NCBI GenBank assembly: GCA_031390045.1
Contig: JANMTB010000146.1
Coordinates: 1 to 11,096, forward strand
Source: Aalborgiella sp031390045
Lineage (GTDB): Bacteria > Pseudomonadota > Gammaproteobacteria > Burkholderiales > Burkholderiaceae_C
Length of the DNA: 11,096 nt
Direction of reading: 5' to 3'
Part shown: positions 1-6,742 of the stretch, in pieces
How the letters are laid out: every line of letters begins with the position of its first letter
Position numbering within the stretch: the stretch's first letter is position 1
Notes under the pieces: model-generated
The model's input: the letters and a program-made list of their open reading frames with translations, nothing else
Databases searched by the model: none
Told to the model about the DNA's origin: nothing
Program-made: the position numbers and the translations under genes

Positions 1-419
1 AAGCCGGTGACGATGACGACGCGGCCTGCGTCCAAATCGGCACGGACTTTTTTGTCGTCAATCGACTCGATGCGTGCTTTGGTGTGGGCGCTGTTGGTTT
101 TGATGGTGACTTGCCAGCCGGCGTAGCTGACGGCTTCTAAACCTTCAGCCTGCAATGCAATCGCCAGCAAAGCAGACGACGCCTGCTCGCCCGTGGAGGC
201 CAGCATGTCGAGCTCGCGGTTGTACGCGTCGCCCGGTTTGGCGGGAGCCAGTTCTTTGGCAAGCCCCAGCAAACGGTTGGTTTCGCCACTCATGGCGCTG
301 GGGACAACAACCATGTGGTGGCCGGCGCGTGCCCATTTGGCAACGCGTTTGGCGACCAAGGCAATGCGCTCTGTCGAGCCCATTGAGGTGCCGCCGTATT
401 TATGAACGATCAAAGCCAT
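1..419 (-). CDS. lysC: Aspartokinase (aspartate kinase), N-terminal part, cut by window edge
   Basis: Phosphorylates aspartate at the entry of the lysine, threonine, methionine and diaminopimelate pathway in the cytoplasm. The minus strand from ATG at 419-417 reads openly to the window edge (139 codons). It begins MALIVHKYGGTSMGS, the family's N-terminal lysine/glycine-rich nucleotide-binding signature. Further family blocks follow: VVVPSAMSGETNRLL near residues 38-52, a STGEQ segment near 77-81 that belongs to the active site, and GWQ with a following IKTNSAH stretch. The C-terminal half of the kinase domain and the regulatory ACT domains lie outside the window. It starts 22 bp after the tilS stop, so it is probably the last visible gene of the cysS-to-lysC run. 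No clear Shine-Dalgarno sequence precedes the ATG, which fits read-through or coupled translation. Identification is firm; feedback regulation cannot be judged here. Confidence 0.95.
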   Translation of the reverse strand, partial: MALIVHKYGGTSMGSTERIALVAKRVAKWARAGHHMVVVPSAMSGETNRLLGLAKELAPAKPGDAYNRELDMLASTGEQASSALLAIALQAEGLEAVSYAGWQVTIKTNSAHTKARIESIDDKKVRADLDAGRVVIVTG

Positions 420-441
420 AGGAATTTATGAAAAATAAAAC

Positions 442-1440
442 TTAGGGATTGTACCAATGAACGCAGTCGCCCTGCCGCTGCACAAACCCCCTACCCACCT
501 TGATGTGGATTTTGTGCCCGCGCGTCGTGCAGACTTTGATTTGATCGATTAACTGGCTTAATTGTGCAGTGCTGGGCGTAGTTTGGTGTGCTGTTTTAAA
601 CCAAAACCGCAATAGATTAGCCATGCGGGCATCGCTAAGCTGTTGAATTTTCTTGATATTTGGCGGATTTCCCGTTTTTAAAAAATCTTCTATAGCGATC
701 TCGTTCAACAGCAACTGTGCCTGCGCTGCATGCGTACTGCTTCGGGCAAAGGTGTCTCTAAACTGGGGGAAAGCGGCATACAAAGCGGGCAAGAGTTTGG
801 CACGCATGCGGTTGCGGGTGAAGGATTCGTCGGTATTGGTCGGGTCTTCTACGAATGGCACACCGCCCTCCCCAAACTCGGTTTGCGCTGCCAGCCAACG
901 ACGAATCTCCGCTGCCGTTACGTGCAATAACGGCCGATAGTACTGAACGCCATCGCGTTGCCACGCTGCTGGCATGGCGGCCAAACCAGGCAAACCTGCG
1001 CCACGACTGAGAGCGAGTAGCAAGGTTTCAACTTGGTCGTCTGCATGTTGAGCCAATGCAATACTCTTACAAATTACTATATTTTTAATAGCAGAAGAGG
1101 CAATAAATACGTCGGCTACATCAGTATTATTATTCGAAAAAGCACTGTATCTGGCATTTCTGGCTGCGGCTTCAGGGCTTTCGCCGTGTTCATGTGTGGC
1201 ATCTACTTTTTTGACAATCAATGGCACGTTGATGCGTTTGCAAAAGGCTTCGCAATGCGCTGCAAAATCATCAGCCGCCGCCTGCAAACCGTGGTGAATG
1301 TGGATGGCGCTAACTTGGCTTGGCCACTTTTGAGCACAGGCGAGGAGCAACGCTGTTGAATCCGCCCCGCCGCTGTAGCCAATCGCCAAGGGCAAACTTG
1401 GCGTGAATGACGCGATGGCTTCAGGGAGTGACTGGGTCAA
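442..1440 (-). CDS. tilS: tRNA(Ile)-lysidine synthetase with an extra repeat-encoded segment
   Basis: Attaches lysine to C34 of the AUA-reading tRNA-Ile using ATP, changing both decoding and charging; the enzyme is essential in most bacteria. The 332-residue product has the PP-loop ATP motif SGGADS at residues 23-28, the EAAARNARY block at 90-98, AQHADDQ at 130-136, and the second-domain signature EDPTNTDESFTRNR at 198-210. Only a short tail follows, so it lacks much of the C-terminal region of the roughly 430-residue E. coli protein; shorter forms are common. The start is TTG (1440-1438), which overlaps the upstream gene's TGA as TTGA, suggesting coupled translation; no in-frame ATG exists before the catalytic motif. 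Odd feature: between ARYSAF and AQHADDQ there are 28 residues where I recall about 12 in E. coli. Residues 106-123 are encoded by the dispersed repeat at 1073-1124. Confidence 0.95.
   Translation of the reverse strand: MTQSLPEAIASFTPSLPLAIGYSGGADSTALLLACAQKWPSQVSAIHIHHGLQAAADDFAAHCEAFCKRINVPLIVKKVDATHEHGESPEAAARNARYSAFSNNNTDVADVFIASSAIKNIVICKSIALAQHADDQVETLLLALSRGAGLPGLAAMPAAWQRDGVQYYRPLLHVTAAEIRRWLAAQTEFGEGGVPFVEDPTNTDESFTRNRMRAKLLPALYAAFPQFRDTFARSSTHAAQAQLLLNEIAIEDFLKTGNPPNIKKIQQLSDARMANLLRFWFKTAHQTTPSTAQLSQLIDQIKVCTTRGHKIHIKVGRGFVQRQGDCVHWYNP
1073..1124 (+). repeat. Dispersed 52-bp palindromic repeat, copy A, inside tilS
   Basis: Aligns without gaps to 4061-4112 (39 of 52 identical by eye) and 8067-8118 (36 of 52). 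The left hairpin is reduced to CTAT/ATAG around a 7-nt loop (1077-1080, 1088-1091). The core CAATAAATACGTC at 1101-1113 is identical to copy B. The right palindrome has decayed (GGCTACAT). tilS reads the opposite strand, so the repeat becomes residues 106-123 of TilS without breaking the frame. Local composition is clearly more AT-rich than the rest of tilS. Confidence 0.8.
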
Positions 1441-2303
1441 AGCAACTCGGTTGATTCTTTGAAAAACACGATATTTTGCCGCCAGAGCAAGCTGACAGGC
1501 CAGTTTTTGGCTAGCAAGCTGTTGAACAAGGGCTGGACTTCTTTCACCGTTCTGGCCGCCAGCAATTTGGGGCGAATATTGATGACGTGGCGAATGTAAG
1601 CCAAATTGCGAGCTTCGTTGCGCGTGGGTGCATTGTCTTCAGACGCCAAAATCACAGGAACCGATGGAAACATCGCAAGCAAGGTATTTTGAAACACGGT
1701 TTTGGTGCCGGTTTCGCAGCCTAAAAATACCACGGTGTTGACCTTGCTGAACAGGGCGCGGCTTTCGTCCATCATGTCAATGAACTCTTTTACCTTGGCA
1801 TCGGTCAATTCGCCACGGTAAAAGCCTTGCTCATGGTGACCAGAGATGACCACCATGTTGAAAGGGACAGATTTGGTGTCTTCTAGCAACGCCAGCAGTT
1901 CGGCTTTCAAATCGTCGGCATTGTAGTAACCCGTGGTTTTTTCGCGCTCTTTTTCTAAAGCGAAAATTTGGTCGTAATAAGCATCACAATTTTTGTCTTT
2001 TTTGGCTGCCGTCTTAACAATCATATTAGCGGCAACAGCGCAATCGCCCACCTTCACCGTCAATCTTTCAATCGCCTCATTAACCTTCACCACATGCAAG
2101 CGCTGCTTTTGAGTGATGCGTTTATAAGACGGAACGACGACCACTTCATTGGCAACGCCTTGGTGGCTTTGCTTGAAGACGGCAATTTCGCTGTCGGCGT
2201 TGTTGAAGTCGATAAACAAAGTGCGGGCGGACGCTGGCGAGCTTAGCAGAGCAAGACTTGCCGCACAAGAATAGGCAAGAAGCGTGAAAAATCTTTTTAA
2301 CAT
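1437..2303 (-). CDS. Secreted protein with CHAT/caspase-like His-Cys signature, function unknown
   Basis: I do not recognise this 288-residue protein as a named family. Seen directly: an N-terminal signal peptide (lysine/arginine at 3-4, hydrophobic stretch 5-20, then SSPASA with probable cleavage after Ala26), so it is likely periplasmic or exported. Two hydrophobic strands end in the clan CD cysteine-peptidase pattern: FNMVVISGHH (148-157) and TVVFLGCETG (190-199). The second is close to the LSACETG motif of CHAT domains, and the 39-40 residue His-Cys gap fits caspase-like folds. His156 and Cys196 would be the dyad. His157 replaces the usual glycine after the catalytic histidine, so activity is not assured. 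A segment VPVILASEDNAPTRNEA at 215-231 sits where CHAT proteins have their substrate-pocket loop. The gene lies 55 bp after accA, and its stop overlaps the tilS start. It may equally be a catalytically altered relative. Confidence 0.85.
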   Translation of the reverse strand: MLKRFFTLLAYSCAASLALLSSPASARTLFIDFNNADSEIAVFKQSHQGVANEVVVVPSYKRITQKQRLHVVKVNEAIERLTVKVGDCAVAANMIVKTAAKKDKNCDAYYDQIFALEKEREKTTGYYNADDLKAELLALLEDTKSVPFNMVVISGHHEQGFYRGELTDAKVKEFIDMMDESRALFSKVNTVVFLGCETGTKTVFQNTLLAMFPSVPVILASEDNAPTRNEARNLAYIRHVINIRPKLLAARTVKEVQPLFNSLLAKNWPVSLLWRQNIVFFKESTELL

Positions 2304-2358
2304 GACAATATGATAAACAATGACGCCGAAAGTTGCTGATTTTGACGCTTATTTGCTC

Positions 2359-3366
2359 TCACTTTTGCGTAGATTTGCCTACTTTTTCAGCTTTCGCATC
2401 CGCTTTGATGTCGCTGAACTTGCCATAGCTTTGCAAACGGTCATAACGGCGATCCAGCAGCTCTTTCACCTTCAAATCACTCACTTGGCGATATGCATCG
2501 ACCAAAGCGCGTTTCAAAAACGCTGTCATTTGCTTGTGATCGCGGTGCGCACCACCGACAGGTTCGTTGACGATTTTGTCAACGATGCCAAGTGCTTTGA
2601 GTCGGTGCGCGGTGATGCCCAGCGCATCGGCTGCGTCTTGCGCTTTGTCAGACGTTTTCCACAAAATTGAAGCGCAACCTTCGGGACTGATGACGGAATA
2701 AATTGCGTATTGCAACATCACCAATTGGTCGCATACTGAAATCGCCAGCGCGCCGCCAGATCCACCTTCGCCAATGATGGTGGTGATGATGGGCACTTCT
2801 AGTTGCGCCATTTCAAAAATATTGCGTCCAATGGCTTCGGACTGGCTGCGCTCTTCCGCATCAATACCTGGGTACGCACCGGGTGTGTCGACAAAGGTGA
2901 AAACCGGTAATTTGAACTTTTCAGCCGTTTTCATCAAACGCAGCGCTTTGCGGTAGCCTTCGGGCTTGCTCATACCAAAGTTTCTTAATGCACGTTCTTT
3001 GGTGTCACGACCTTTTTGTTGACCAAGAACCATGCACGCTTCACCATTGAAACGTGCCAAGCCACCCACAATGCTCAAATCGTCCGAAAAATGCCGGTCA
3101 CCGTGCATTTCCACGAAATCGGTGAAGATGTCGTTGATGTAGTCCATCGTGTACGGCCGCTCGGGATGGCGCGAGATTTTGGTGATTTGCCATGGCGTTA
3201 AGTCACTGTAAATGTCTTTGGTGAGCTGCAGGCTTTTCTTAGCCAGTTGGTCGATTTCACTGGAGATATCGACCGCTGACTCGGTTTGCACATAGCGCAG
3301 CTCTTCAATTTTGGCGTCAAGTTCGGCAATCGGCGACTCAAAATCGAGAAATGTTTTTTTAGCCAA
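2359..3366 (-). CDS. accA: Acetyl-CoA carboxylase carboxyltransferase subunit alpha
   Basis: Forms, with AccD, the carboxyltransferase that moves CO2 from biotinyl-AccB to acetyl-CoA, making malonyl-CoA for fatty acid synthesis. The 335-residue product has the family's N-terminal helix (FLDFESPIAELDAKIEEL, 6-23), HPERPYTMDYI at 67-77, TPGAYPG at 161-167, the oxyanion-forming GEGGSGGALAI at 199-209, and VISPEGCASILWK at 225-237. Length is slightly above the usual 315-325 because of a charged, lysine-rich tail after about residue 318. The start is TTG at 3366-3364, supported by an AGAGG ribosome-binding site 8 nt upstream and by agreement with the family N-terminus; no ATG fits. It begins 24 bp after the glycosylase stop. 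accD is not in the window, as is normal where accA and accD are unlinked. Confidence 0.97.
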   Translation of the reverse strand: MAKKTFLDFESPIAELDAKIEELRYVQTESAVDISSEIDQLAKKSLQLTKDIYSDLTPWQITKISRHPERPYTMDYINDIFTDFVEMHGDRHFSDDLSIVGGLARFNGEACMVLGQQKGRDTKERALRNFGMSKPEGYRKALRLMKTAEKFKLPVFTFVDTPGAYPGIDAEERSQSEAIGRNIFEMAQLEVPIITTIIGEGGSGGALAISVCDQLVMLQYAIYSVISPEGCASILWKTSDKAQDAADALGITAHRLKALGIVDKIVNEPVGGAHRDHKQMTAFLKRALVDAYRQVSDLKVKELLDRRYDRLQSYGKFSDIKADAKAEKVGKSTQK

Positions 3367-3374
3367 TGTTTTTT

Positions 3375-3379
3375 CCTCT
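3375..3379 (-). promoter_or_regulatory. Ribosome-binding site deciding the TTG start of accA
   Basis: On the minus strand the sequence is AGAGG followed by 8 nt and then TTG GCT AAA. This is the best-placed Shine-Dalgarno match near the gene, and it supports TTG at 3366 as a genuine start. Confidence 0.6.
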
Positions 3380-3390
3380 TTTTATTTATT

Positions 3391-4023
3391 CTAATATGCC
3401 ACAGGCAAGGGGTCCAAGGAACGCCAAATATACCAAGTCGCCACGCTGCGGTATGGGTCCCAGGCAGCTGCCACTTCGCGAATGTCACTGCGGCTCACCG
3501 CTTCGCCTGAAAAATAACCTTTGCTGATGCCGTTGATCAACCCAATGTCGTCCAACGGTAGCACGTTGGGACGCAGCAAGTAAAACATCAAAAACATCTC
3601 CGCCGTCCAGCGGCCAATACCGCGAATAGAGACCAGCTCAGCGATGATGGCTTCATCGTCCATGGTCTTCATAGTGTCGCTGCTGATCGCGCCAGAGTCA
3701 AAATGAATCGCTAAATCAACCAAATATTCGATTTTGCGAGCGCTTAAACCGGCTGACCGCATGTCGTCAATCTTCAACTTCAGCACCTGCGACGGCGCCA
3801 TTTTTTTGGGTAACAACACAAACCGGTCCCACACAGACTGCGCGGCTTTGACGGAAATTTGTTGCCCCACAATGCTGCGTGCCAGCGTCGTGAAAGCGTC
3901 GCCTCGTGAGCTCATAGAAGCGCCAGGAAACTGCACGATCAGGCGTTTCATGACGCGGTCTTTTTTGCTCAGATGTTTACAGGCGTCGTGCCAATAGTCA
4001 GGAACTAACTCAGTCGGTTGCAT
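3391..4023 (-). CDS. AlkA-like DNA-3-methyladenine glycosylase (HhH-GPD family)
   Basis: Predicted to remove alkylated bases such as 3-methyladenine from DNA, starting base excision repair. The 210-residue product shows the helix-hairpin-helix with flanking strand, IRGIGRWTAEMFLMF at 133-147, followed by NVLPLDDIGL at 153-162; the second aspartate of LDD (Asp159) aligns with the catalytic Asp238 of E. coli AlkA. ARSIVGQQISVKAA at 48-61 is the conserved early helix of the family. It lacks the extra N-terminal domain of E. coli AlkA (282 residues), so it is the compact form, often annotated DNA-3-methyladenine glycosylase II or 2 family. No Cys4 iron-sulfur motif is present, which argues against endonuclease III or MutY. 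ATG at 4023 is preceded by AAGGCGG at a usable 9-nt distance. It sits between cysS and accA, all on the same strand. Confidence 0.9.
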   Translation of the reverse strand: MQPTELVPDYWHDACKHLSKKDRVMKRLIVQFPGASMSSRGDAFTTLARSIVGQQISVKAAQSVWDRFVLLPKKMAPSQVLKLKIDDMRSAGLSARKIEYLVDLAIHFDSGAISSDTMKTMDDEAIIAELVSIRGIGRWTAEMFLMFYLLRPNVLPLDDIGLINGISKGYFSGEAVSRSDIREVAAAWDPYRSVATWYIWRSLDPLPVAY

Positions 4024-4060
4024 GCTCGAATACCGCCTTAAGAAGCCGAATTAATTTAAA

Positions 4061-4112
4061 TTTGCTATATTATTAATAGCGATATAGACAATAAATACGT
4101 CAGCTATAGCCA
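4061..4112 (+). repeat. Dispersed 52-bp palindromic repeat, copy B, intergenic
   Basis: Lies in the 122-bp gap between the cysS stop and the glycosylase start. It shows a perfect GCTAT (4064-4068) / ATAGC (4076-4080) stem with a 7-nt loop, the core CAATAAATACGTC (4089-4101), and a right-end palindrome GCTATAGC (4103-4110). Left TTGCTAT and right ATAGCCA also form near-complete terminal inverted repeats. It matches copy C at 37 of 52 positions by eye. As RNA it would fold between cysS and the glycosylase and could affect read-through, but no U-run makes it a typical terminator. Confidence 0.8.
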
Positions 4113-4145
4113 TTTTTGTTTTATTTTTAGAGGTATACGACATAT

Positions 4146-5525
4146 TCAAACAGCTTCCCAAGTTGTACCCGTTGGCGAATCTTTCAACACAATACCCTGC
4201 GCTAGCAAGTCATTGCGGATCGCATCTGCCAAGGCAAAATTTTTGGCTTTTTTCGCCTCAATACGATCAGCTATCCTATGCGCAATCTGCGCACTGTCAA
4301 GTGCGTTTGCAGCACCAGATTGTAAAAATTTTGTCGGTTCGTTTTGCAACAGTCCCAAGCTACCACCCAGTGCTTTCAGAAGACCGGATAGTTGCGCAGA
4401 TTTGGTGATGTTGACCTGCGCGGCCAAGTCAAACAACACCGCCACGGCTTCGGGTGTGCCGAAGTCTTCGTCCATCGCAGTCTTGAAGCGAGCTGCATAC
4501 GAATCCGTCCAATCGATGGTGATTTCAGCAGGTTTGACTGAATCCAAAGCGGTGTAAAGGCGTTTTAACGAAGCTCTGGCGTCGTCCAAATGCACATCGC
4601 TGTAGTTCAAACCTGTGCGGTAATGCACACGCACCATGAAAAAGCGTACCGTTTCGGGGTCGTATTTGGCCAAAACTTCACGTATCGTGAAGAAATTGCC
4701 CAAGCTTTTGGACATTTTTTCGTTATCCACCCGAACAAATCCGTTGTGAATCCAGAAGTTGGCCAGCGGTTTGCCGTTGGCACCTTCGCTTTGCGCGATT
4801 TCATTTTCATGGTGCGGAAACTGCAAATCTGCACCGCCGCCGTGAATATCAAACGTTTCCCCCAACATGGCGCAACTCATGGCCGAGCACTCAATGTGCC
4901 AGCCCGGGCGTCCCACACCATACTCGCTGGCCCATTTAGCGTCTTCGGGTTCAGTCGGCTTGGCTGATTTCCACAATACGAAATCTAAAGGGTCTTCTTT
5001 GTCTTCTAAAACAGCCACCCGCTCGCCCGCGCGCAGCTCGTCGACGGACTTGCCAGACAACTTGCCGTAACCTGGAAACTGGCGCACGGAAAAATTGACA
5101 TCGCCACTGGGCGCTTGGTAAGCCAAGCCTTTTTGCTCTAAGGTCTTGATGATGCTCAACATTTGCGGTACAAACTCAGTCGCGCGTGGCTCATAGGTAG
5201 GCGCTTCAATGTGCAATGCACCGATATCTTGGTTCATTGCGGCGATCATTTCATCCGTCAACGCGCGAATGGTGATGCCCCGCTCTAAGGCGCGTTTGAT
5301 GATTTTGTCATCGATATCCGTGATATTTCGCACATAAGTAACTTTGTAACCGCTGGTTTTGAGCCAGCGCTGCACCACATCAAACGCCATCATCATACGG
5401 GCGTGGCCGATGTGGCAGAGGTCGTAAATCGTCATGCCGCAGACGTACATGCGCACATGTCCGGGCTCTATCGGCGAAAAATCCTGCAAATCACGAGACA
5501 TCGTGTTGTAAATGCGCAAACTCAT
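4146..5525 (-). CDS. cysS: Cysteinyl-tRNA synthetase
   Basis: Charges tRNA-Cys with cysteine, a class I aminoacyl-tRNA synthetase of the cytoplasm. The 459-residue length is typical. Visible motifs: CGMTIYDLCHIGHAR at 29-43, containing the HIGH ATP motif (38-41); KMSKS at 270-274; and zinc ligands Cys29, Cys213 (GWHIECSAM), His238 and Glu242 (PHHENEIAQSEGA), matching the E. coli ligand spacing. The anticodon-binding C-terminal part continues to TWEAV. ATG at 5525 gives the canonical N-terminus, with LRIYNT at residues 3-8. It is the first gene of the minus-strand run and faces a divergently transcribed TPR gene across 117 bp; no convincing promoter for it could be picked by eye. Confidence 0.97.
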   Translation of the reverse strand: MSLRIYNTMSRDLQDFSPIEPGHVRMYVCGMTIYDLCHIGHARMMMAFDVVQRWLKTSGYKVTYVRNITDIDDKIIKRALERGITIRALTDEMIAAMNQDIGALHIEAPTYEPRATEFVPQMLSIIKTLEQKGLAYQAPSGDVNFSVRQFPGYGKLSGKSVDELRAGERVAVLEDKEDPLDFVLWKSAKPTEPEDAKWASEYGVGRPGWHIECSAMSCAMLGETFDIHGGGADLQFPHHENEIAQSEGANGKPLANFWIHNGFVRVDNEKMSKSLGNFFTIREVLAKYDPETVRFFMVRVHYRTGLNYSDVHLDDARASLKRLYTALDSVKPAEITIDWTDSYAARFKTAMDEDFGTPEAVAVLFDLAAQVNITKSAQLSGLLKALGGSLGLLQNEPTKFLQSGAANALDSAQIAHRIADRIEAKKAKNFALADAIRNDLLAQGIVLKDSPTGTTWEAV

Positions 5526-5642
5526 GGCTTGATTCTAGTGAACAGTGTTACGTATATGGATTAAGGGGTCAGATAGGCGCACGAACGGGTACAATTTGCC
5601 CTGCACTTTACGTTTGAGTTTAACAGTTAGAAAAGACCACCT
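5526..5642. promoter_or_regulatory. Divergent intergenic region cysS / TPR gene with a possible -10 element
   Basis: The 117-bp gap must carry the promoter of the TPR gene and probably that of cysS. On the plus strand TACAAT at 5590-5595 is a good -10 match that would start RNA near 5602, about 40 nt before the ATG at 5643; the -35 position (about GGTCAG) is poor. On the minus strand only weak candidates were seen. The promoter call for the TPR gene is tentative. Confidence 0.35.
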
Positions 5643-6713
5643 ATGCGCAGTTTCCGCCCTAATTCACTTCTCTCGTCGATGACTTTCATGCCCTTGGTGC
5701 GTTTATCCGCATGTGCGCTGGCGATTTTCGCTATGTCAGCCCATGCTACGGATGTTGATGACGTCAATGCTTTGCTGAAAGCTGGTAAGCAAGCGCAGGC
5801 TTTGACAAAAGTCGAACAATCCATAGCAGCCAAACCGCGCGATCCGCAGCTGCGTTTCCTCAAAGGCGTGATTCAAACCGAGCTGGGCAAACAACAAGAC
5901 GCGATCGGCACGTTCACCAGCCTGACGCAAGAATACCCAGAGCTGCCAGAACCCTACAACAACTTGGCAGTGCTGCACGCCAGTGGTGGTCAATTTGACA
6001 AAGCCCGCGCGGCACTTGAAATGGCGATTCGTACCAATCCGAGCTATTCCACAGCACACGAGAATTTAGGCGATATTTACGCCAACTTGGCCAGCCAGGC
6101 ATACAGCAAAGCCCTGCAACTGGGTGGCTCAACCACCACCTTGCAACCCAAGCTGACCTTGATTCGTGAGTTGTTTGCACCCGGCGGCAAAGGCATCAAC
6201 CCAGCCGCTGCTAAGCCGGTTGCTGCTACGCCAGCTGCTGCGCCTGCCGTTGTGGCGCCAGCAGCTGCGGCTGTGGTCGCGCCTGCTGTCAAGCCAGCTG
6301 CACCAGTTATTACAACTGCGCCGGCTGCGAGCGCTGTGCCAGCAGCTCCGGCTGCGACTAAAGCTGCCAACAATTCAGACAAAGATGTTGAACAAGCAGT
6401 GCAGGCATGGGCCAAAGCATGGTCTAGCAAAGACATGAATGGTTACTTGGGTGCGTATGCTAAAAACTTTACAACACCTAAAAACCAAGCACGCAGCGCT
6501 TGGGAAGAAGAGCGCCGCGCACGCATTGTTGGTAAATCTCGTATCAGCGTCAAAGTCAGCGATGTGGTAACCAAGACCAGTGGCAACACAGCCACGGTCA
6601 AGTTCCGTCAAACTTATGATGCAGACGCTCTACAAACCTCCAGCCGCAAAACTTTAGAACTCACCAAAGTTGGCGATCGTTGGTTGATTGCTAAAGAATC
6701 AACAGGCGGTTGA
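5643..6713 (+). CDS. Secreted TPR protein with Ala/Pro linker and NTF2-like C-terminal domain
   Basis: The exact function is unknown; probably periplasmic and linked to cell-wall work. The 356 residues show a signal peptide ending SAHA (cleavage after Ala35; the core at 17-32 is hydrophobic), then two to three tetratricopeptide units (about 38-160, with PEPYNNLAVLHASGGQFDKA as a clear repeat), an alanine/proline-rich linker (about 187-242), and a C-terminal domain (about 246-356) with WAKAWSSKDMNGYLGAYAKNF and WEEERRARI. That domain looks like the NTF2-like region found at the C-terminus of some L,D-transpeptidases (Pfam Cds6_C type, from memory). The next gene, an L,D-transpeptidase, ends in a related domain, so the two products may act together. 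The start is uncertain: ATG at 5679 or 5688 would give a more compact signal peptide. The linker is low-complexity GC-rich DNA. Confidence 0.85.
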   Translation: MRSFRPNSLLSSMTFMPLVRLSACALAIFAMSAHATDVDDVNALLKAGKQAQALTKVEQSIAAKPRDPQLRFLKGVIQTELGKQQDAIGTFTSLTQEYPELPEPYNNLAVLHASGGQFDKARAALEMAIRTNPSYSTAHENLGDIYANLASQAYSKALQLGGSTTTLQPKLTLIRELFAPGGKGINPAAAKPVAATPAAAPAVVAPAAAAVVAPAVKPAAPVITTAPAASAVPAAPAATKAANNSDKDVEQAVQAWAKAWSSKDMNGYLGAYAKNFTTPKNQARSAWEEERRARIVGKSRISVKVSDVVTKTSGNTATVKFRQTYDADALQTSSRKTLELTKVGDRWLIAKESTGG

Positions 6714-6732
6714 TTTTTGGCCTTCGTCGTGC

Positions 6733-6737
6733 GGAGG
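6733..6737 (+). promoter_or_regulatory. Ribosome-binding site GGAGG of the L,D-transpeptidase gene
   Basis: GGAGG is the strongest Shine-Dalgarno match in the region. It lies 5 nt before TTG (6743) and 14 nt before ATG (6752), so it favours the TTG start over the ATG and rules against the overlapping TTG at 6710. Confidence 0.6.
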
Positions 6738-6742
6738 TTCCT

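Noticed and set aside
1060..1128. AATACT (1060-1065) and AGTATT (1123-1128) as ends of a longer element around copy A
   Set aside because: These 6-bp inverted matches are not found around copies B and C, so they are probably chance in AT-rich sequence. No target-site duplication was seen at any copy.
1033..1359. Plus-strand open frame of 108 codons across the tilS repeat
   Set aside because: It lies wholly inside tilS on the other strand, has no recognisable domain, and its length is explained by the AT-rich insert removing few stops.
6077..6436. Antisense open frame of 119 codons rich in Ala, Gly and Thr opposite the TPR gene
   Set aside because: It is the mirror of the Ala/Pro-rich linker, whose GC-rich codons leave the opposite frame open. 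No independent start signal or family resemblance is seen.
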